The notes beneath the pieces were generated by a model. The model did not search any database. It saw only the letters and a program-made list of their open reading frames with translations, and was not told the DNA's origin. From Candidatus Woesearchaeota archaeon (GTDB lineage: Archaea > Nanobdellota > Nanobdellia > Woesearchaeales > GW2011-AR15): a stretch of DNA of 64,000 bases. Position 1 is the first letter of the stretch, and every line of letters starts with the position of its first letter. Both the position numbers and the translations under genes were made by a program. Below, in pieces: positions 61,701 to 64,000 of the stretch. The stretch covers positions 52,533 through 116,532 of the forward strand of contig JAFGJW010000003.1 in the NCBI GenBank assembly GCA_016928835.1. Direction: 5' to 3'.

Positions 61701-64000
61701 ACAATCCCGCCGCATCTCAGTCTTTCGGACACCATCATAAGAATAGATTACATAAAATATGTTTATGATTACGGATCACCAGATTATATATATATCAATG
61801 ATCAATATGTCCAAGATGAAAATCTAAGCGGTGGAGATTATGGTTTTGTAATTTATGATACAGGCGATTTATTCTCAACCAGTATTGGCAGATTCCCTGT
61901 TTACCTTCCACTTAATCCGAATGAAAACGGTACTGTTTATTTTGCGCTGGATAGCAATTTAGGATTTAACTCGGTATCAAGCCAGATTTATTCGGGCTCA
62001 GGTCATTATTCAAATATATTTATATGGGATGATTATGTTCTTGACAATATATCAAGTTTTGCTTATGCTGATAAGTGGCCTTATAATAAAGCACTCTCTG
62101 GTAAGAGAAATTTCACACTTAATGAAAAAAATCTAACTTTATCAGTAAGCAACATAACAGCAAACACAAGCTATTATTTCCCAAATTCAACTATTGAATT
62201 TAATACTACACTAGTTGATAAAAATAACCTTTCCTTATCAAATTTCAATTGGTCAGACTATGGAATGGATATATACAGCAGAAACAACCAGGAGTCAGCA
62301 TTAGAGATAAGAAGAGAAATTGTAAATATATCAAGTGATGGTAGTATTACTGCCAGGTTAATTGTTGAGCTAGATTCAGCAGAAGACACATCCGCATTCA
62401 ATGATAATCCTTACATCAATTCTGGTACTACTGTCAATCTATCGGTATATGGAAGTGATGGGTTCTCACCATTGCCTGGCGATATCTCAATTATTAATAG
62501 GACTAATGACACCAATGCCCGGACTAGCCACACCTTTGCCAATAATACCGGGATATACTCACTAAGCGTTAGCCTTGACACCAATATCGAAGGAGAGGTC
62601 ATTCAGGTCTATCTTGAATTTTCCATACCACCAAATAGAAGCCTAGCTGATATTGTTTTCAGCGTAAACTCTATTTACTTTAAGTATGACAGCGGTGGAA
62701 CTGATTATATTATTGTTGGTGGCACAACTGTTACAGACCCACAGGGAGGGACAGGAATTGCTGAGTACAATACAGGAGACGAATTTGCCACAAGTAACAA
62801 ATTTCCAATATATCTGCCATTAAGCATGCCCAGTTATGGTACCTTGTTCTTAAAGGCATTTAGTGGGAACAATGGAGAGCCAATAAATGGTAACTTAAGC
62901 GAGAGCTATGGAAATTATACACTGTTACATACTTGGGAGACTGAATCTATTGACGATTTCAACGTGAGTTTCTGTGCAAATAAGTGGCAGTATAATAATG
63001 GAAACCTTACTTGTACAGACAATGCAATTGTATTAATTAGAGCAAAGCCGATTATTGATAATGTAAGTGATGGTTATGACTATCCTAACAAGGTTGAAAT
63101 CGGAGAGAATGTTACCTTTGTTATTAATTACACTCTAGATCCTGAGCCAGATGAGCCTGCAAAATTAATTATATGTAATTCTACTAATATAAACTCCTCT
63201 GGCTGCAGTGACAAAGAATTCTGCCAGAGCAGCTATTCAACAGACAGAAAACAGAACTGCAGCTACGAGGTTGAATGGGGCGTATTTGAGGAGGAAAATG
63301 TGTCCTACTGGGTAAAGATATGCACCGACTCTGGCGCATGCTCCAATCTCAGCAATGAGTACAATTTCACTGTTAACCTAACCTCTGAGACTCCAAGGAT
63401 ATTTTCAAATGAGACAATACCTTCAAAAGTCTATTATACAGGTGCACATGGCACTACCTTTGTAATAGAGGCTAATGTCAGTGACAATAATTTGCTCTCT
63501 GTGAATTTCACTTTAACTAATCCGTCAAATACAAATGTAATAGATAATGTGAATGCATCTTCTTATCACGAAGATCTGTTCAATTCCTCTTCTTACACCA
63601 TTGACGAATATGGACAATGGAATTATACAATCACTGCATGGGATGCTGATGCAAACAGTGAATCTGATTACGGCAACATAAAATTCCTGCAGATTACAGA
63701 AACATTAAGTCCGTCAACTGCCATAACTGGCCAAAGCGTAAATATTTACGGCCATATCAATGACAGTAGTTGGAATGATGTGATAAACACTTCAGTATAT
63801 ATACACCAAGATGGATCTTTGATGAATGTAACAGGTGGTTGGAACTGTGGCTCAAGTTGGTGGGACTGCGATTGGACATATAAAAAACAAATTAATATTA
63901 GCCTTGGAGTAGAATCTAATCTAAATAACACTATTACTCTTGTGAATTTCTCAACAATTGATGAAATTAGCGCTGGCAAGATAAAAACTAACTGTGGTGA
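52719..64000 (+). CDS. Giant LamG/DNRLRE surface protein, partial at window end
   Basis: An open frame of 3,760 codons, missing from the track because no stop lies in the window. The order is as follows. Residues 1-90 are a basic cytoplasmic coiled segment, with one membrane anchor at ~95-115 (VSLSLILALFIAAGIFI). A Thr-rich stalk spans ~204-332. Next come LamG-like folds at about 774-983, 1000-1212, 1511-1719, 1946-2134 and 2138-2294 (GLVGYWSFEEG, GTIEFWVKTD, MYIDG, WHHIA). A DNRLRE-type domain lies at ~1221-1430. Three ~304-aa repeats span ~2580-3445 (starts near 60470, 61383 and 62296). Ig-like modules and a DUF2341-type start (CDWTYKKQINISL) close the visible part. Many Asn-X-Ser/Thr sites fit glycosylation. 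A cell-surface adhesin is likely. Confidence 0.88.
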   Translation, partial: MKKSEQYKRKAEEIMSRIERLKNQKQRIIDFVNSWQDRLDSKEINKLEFNTLISEKLKHRSLAETVEEYNSYLRKYYTLLSRYEQKIDDCYRRRYVSLSLILALFIAAGIFIRPILTGRVVAPEQNLIAETVDLYFNESTSYTHLLKHNPTSLMVSGEIIGQGRLRIYLDDKVVLDSDKLDTEQGLMTITGRATEIVEENGTLIETTTSTSTTNTPASETTTLSSSTTTTANETTSTVLENITTSTSTIFVTTTTLRNIAPTSTSTTTLQNLTTAALANETSTTTTEPNITTTSSTTTTIFNVTTTSTTTSTESNVTTTTQLNVITTSTTTTTLPKFIEFDNYCLETCFLANVSKEITLTIEIENVTLHIAELTYSFVDEEDSNITIYNISNILKENHTQVEINKPALWNKIVNTSIDNKIKLTSEAYDLSSSSAAKIKIKDKELTVDEYNLEKAYSKLVRELHKLEKPTKKEELDITLEKISELNTQISLIENKVQKLEFEEDITLTFESASEIVNISYITDGPSVEEKEVSEYKKIITVSSPLHYENVLAYTNITESRRESINVYWLKDSGKELFNDRVLFIDTNENGLIDKIEWTIPHLSNQSFEISIKILNVQSYPMVGGNWTVLFNTTGEANLTIIPYDDTTYTEVWTDNINTEDDLELLKISCDDTIYFDKLSDYYLDEVYFVLADNSLIDIDSVKGNSYPIKGVTILNYSCNLTGEHTVLVNTEGDHHLMFYFGEENASANNYAYSQNETAWEEQILTGSRYERTTTSDIGLVGYWSFEEGTGTTTYDKTQYGNDGTISGAEWIAGKRGNALNFNGSGDYVKAQSDTFKNQIFSTEAWVKTTDEEAEVVSYTNLSGYYGWTVRTITGGRVRLSLISSTGSSLGSVESTVSISDGSWHHIATTDSGSTLRMYIDGKISNISNSASKVWNSSMILYHGAYRPESALEKRYMNGTIDEVRIYNRSLSASEIWDHYQERYGIYLNKTLRQKPHACDDNVLAMFRMDENAFDSCSNETTALGEDDTAIPTFEPGKVGLAASFDGTDDCIGFLPDNTIFEAGFTVRTVDFWFKANELDGNQTLYEEGGSTNGMAIRLNDDVLQWATQDAQDMFVLNTTIVNTNRWYHVMAVFNCNNMTLYLDGEIKNFTTTNFTGCEISAHSNDGGIGYSKSQDAFDYTGSGNYFNGSIDEFRVSDKVRNIDEIYEFYRLGYYTNPETDATTKVSWTLRWNSSSKTNYEALDGDLNYTYLANDTVLVVFQPGPSEGIDTYTNSGSPTTSYATSDVLWFGAGTGKPIPYYRPLLFFDLGIIPKNSEIIDANLTLYIQDADGTAPGMDCYRATSSWEESVTWNTLPKYDSSAPIATFAGDQEEYTSETVSVTATIAKWVNGTYTNYGFYCKGTETENTRGNFTSSDYATEYMRPKLTILYKPTSKIYLQTRVSDDNLTWGVWTGNYPVPQINENISTLEADGTLLLLPFEEYDPDIESDYYMDYEGYYEETPEHPYLDDRDGLIGYWSLDGNGWDYSKYSNDASVINASSTPNGRIGGAYEFDGVDDFIKIDDSDDFEPDGENISIELWFKLNEKWNSSVTDYVHLIYHYYAIDPIYTGYQLFLNTNGNLTFLYGADGGSIISSRSSWEPDVWYHITAIIDDSANQERLYVNGVLDNNGTTVSNINYVTATDLYIGSTGSTNYFNGTIDEVAIYDSVLSDVEIKEHASLASIKEGKFQSAAYINSTSLVYPVGVPNNENTLLVCRFDEDTNPYVCAQGEYGNNKRNYTFIDSTNNKAYEWNTTGTTFTTTNAINDAYSTLTSDDGSYQSIQTEASTYYPYTRFDFKIDEKEDDINNITIKWIGFGDLAGAAVGTEGFTIYVYNFTGWEPKASSTSASEQTVTINLSSSELNEFINTTGHLLVVARGPSFGVCGGSTCYANISTDYIAIEVNTKNDTVSGKYDQGVRINSNHTQTLIYPTKNNFNKDAGTIEFWVKTDWYSNSTVGPHYLFEEESSYQKNEMYIYFTGLPMGDPLYFMMYDSAGPKYIRNNINNSWAPEEWHHIAVVWDSQNPVSGSNYLEMYIDGSTSGNTYDETTSSMSITDTADTMYLGSDASGANQANATFDEFAIYDYAKTREEIIQDYLGNINVSRGTIEFWVKTDNDCDQMTDPYFYDLEASDNQNEIEIYWSSGDEGLYFNIYNSTGGLKSVFNDPFMCVANRWHHIAAVWDINAAVSGSNYMELYIDGSNTGNTYSDTTSPISLTATAPLIYIGSDSSKANNCNCTIDDFKISNYAKTSSQIYPQGYELGSGESVLGTGRYAQWRAIFNTRDIDPTGVLSGVILEGTENAPTFSTYGITPDPAYTGSNLSCSALILDDYNASINVEYKWYNQTGGSGDFILGGNTTISNNSNTVVSTLGSGNTTPGEIWNCTLRAYDGTDYSEYVSDAITISSSALALNTTRLYPLENLSINITGANNNCTIYIKRPDNHTDSFNGTVIDEICYASSIPSYLNGTYYINGTADGSYTTTLSFNVSTNWTNIIINDFQSNVSLIQIWDSFNLSLNLNDTQSNTLTGFTSNSSDPNFNYDIQGPSESCGIDIKREIIRIDENGTATARLVVEFDSGGWGGVGWEEEFKAGTNVTITILGKDGISPMNSAIAITNGTINGGGYIAHELVNNSGIYTFYVNVTSEIFDTMRGAYIEFIIPLPNSLSDVVARIDYIRFYYDSGGEDNISIADKTIEAGETGDVIFSQNSEFAGLGRFPIYLTLNPNYHGTIWYPINSSLSIENLNGELSETNGYYSNIWTWDDYVNTNFSVRAYADRWGYQSDLSDSVAININNSNYDKDLFINDFQANTTYYYPGESINLSFYLNNSDSIAQADYLTNLSDWNPDYRDVIKNEATALEIRREIDSIAEDGTVTAKVIVEFDAAGQLGIGNEAEILAGTNVTISIFGKDGVSPVSSGISLSTAETDPDYVWTNLTNSSGTYTFKAAVLSTISSQTEQGYLILTIPPHLSLSDTIIRIDYIKYVYDYGSPDYIYINDQYVQDENLSGGDYGFVIYDTGDLFSTSIGRFPVYLPLNPNENGTVYFALDSNLGFNSVSSQIYSGSGHYSNIFIWDDYVLDNISSFAYADKWPYNKALSGKRNFTLNEKNLTLSVSNITANTSYYFPNSTIEFNTTLVDKNNLSLSNFNWSDYGMDIYSRNNQESALEIRREIVNISSDGSITARLIVELDSAEDTSAFNDNPYINSGTTVNLSVYGSDGFSPLPGDISIINRTNDTNARTSHTFANNTGIYSLSVSLDTNIEGEVIQVYLEFSIPPNRSLADIVFSVNSIYFKYDSGGTDYIIVGGTTVTDPQGGTGIAEYNTGDEFATSNKFPIYLPLSMPSYGTLFLKAFSGNNGEPINGNLSESYGNYTLLHTWETESIDDFNVSFCANKWQYNNGNLTCTDNAIVLIRAKPIIDNVSDGYDYPNKVEIGENVTFVINYTLDPEPDEPAKLIICNSTNINSSGCSDKEFCQSSYSTDRKQNCSYEVEWGVFEEENVSYWVKICTDSGACSNLSNEYNFTVNLTSETPRIFSNETIPSKVYYTGAHGTTFVIEANVSDNNLLSVNFTLTNPSNTNVIDNVNASSYHEDLFNSSSYTIDEYGQWNYTITAWDADANSESDYGNIKFLQITETLSPSTAITGQSVNIYGHINDSSWNDVINTSVYIHQDGSLMNVTGGWNCGSSWWDCDWTYKKQINISLGVESNLNNTITLVNFSTIDEISAGKIKTNCG
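60460..63050 (+). repeat. Three tandem ~913-nt repeats within the giant surface protein
   Basis: Each unit begins with EIRREI-type sequence (DIKREIIRIDENGT, EIRREIDSIAEDGT, EIRREIVNISSDGS). The units carry AGTNVTI or SGTTVNLSV, IPPxxSL..I, a YYDSGGxD strand and a FPIYLTLNPN or FPVYLPLNPN segment. They end in WDDYV-type text. The unit starts are about 913 nt apart. DNA identity is moderate, so the units are old or under selection for change. Confidence 0.75.

Overview
The window is archaeal and most resembles a DPANN-type genome (Woesearchaeota/Pacearchaeota-like). This rests on archaeal or eukaryotic-type ribosomal proteins (S3Ae, S6e, S15, L37Ae), Kae1, Spt5, SecE/Sec61-gamma, prefoldin beta, RNase P component 4, RpoP, aEF1B and Trm1, on leaders of the TATA-box type, and on intron-bearing tRNA genes. 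A bacterial-type GyrB, FtsZ and ScpA are also present. The lineage is an inference; no rRNA gene lies in the window.

Layout. 0-5.2 kb: four genes I do not recognise as a set, namely two large soluble proteins, an AAA+ ATPase with a C-terminal winged helix, and a glycine-rich membrane protein. 5.3-23.7 kb: mostly housekeeping genes (kae1, rps6e, scpA, the ftsZ-secE-spt5-NMNAT run, FKBP, cmk, rnp4, CYTH, ferredoxin, rps3ae, gyrB), with three tRNA genes, two secreted Cys-rich proteins and one more large orphan (11.2-12.7 kb). 23.9-28.2 kb: tRNA-Pro followed by a three-gene orphan operon. 28.2-35.3 kb: L37Ae-RpoP-prefoldin-UPF0147, MscS, a PIN-ATPase-KH protein, and S15-DHH exonuclease. 35.5-37 kb: another orphan next to tRNA-Arg. 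37-45.6 kb: Pth2, pyruvate kinase, glutamate dehydrogenase, a thioredoxin-CcdA fusion, Zn-ribbon/aEF1B, Trm1 and a TctA-like transporter. 45.6-49.5 kb: an AT-rich island of very small ORFs, duplicated promoter-like elements, a possible structured RNA, a SET-domain protein, an Lrp-type regulator and a broken TctA piece. 49.5-52.1 kb: lipoprotein, pilin-like protein and two HIT-fold proteins. 52.2-64 kb: a two-HTH regulator translationally coupled to a giant surface protein (more than 3,760 aa, open at the window end). The ORF track misses it because it has no stop in the window.

Two signals stand out. First, all five tRNA genes carry an insertion in the T-loop directly after TTCGA (TCGA in tRNA-Pro), leaving a normal 7-nt loop when removed. 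Three of them also have D-loop insertions and three have anticodon-loop insertions, so one gene can hold three introns. Second, the 45.6-49.5 kb island contains two 57-nt promoter-like elements, matching at about 43 of 57 positions with identical spacing, in front of tiny ORFs. It looks like a small regulated unit with no obvious named counterpart.

Limits: all calls come from reading the sequence and the ORF translations. No homology search, folding programme or covariance model was run.
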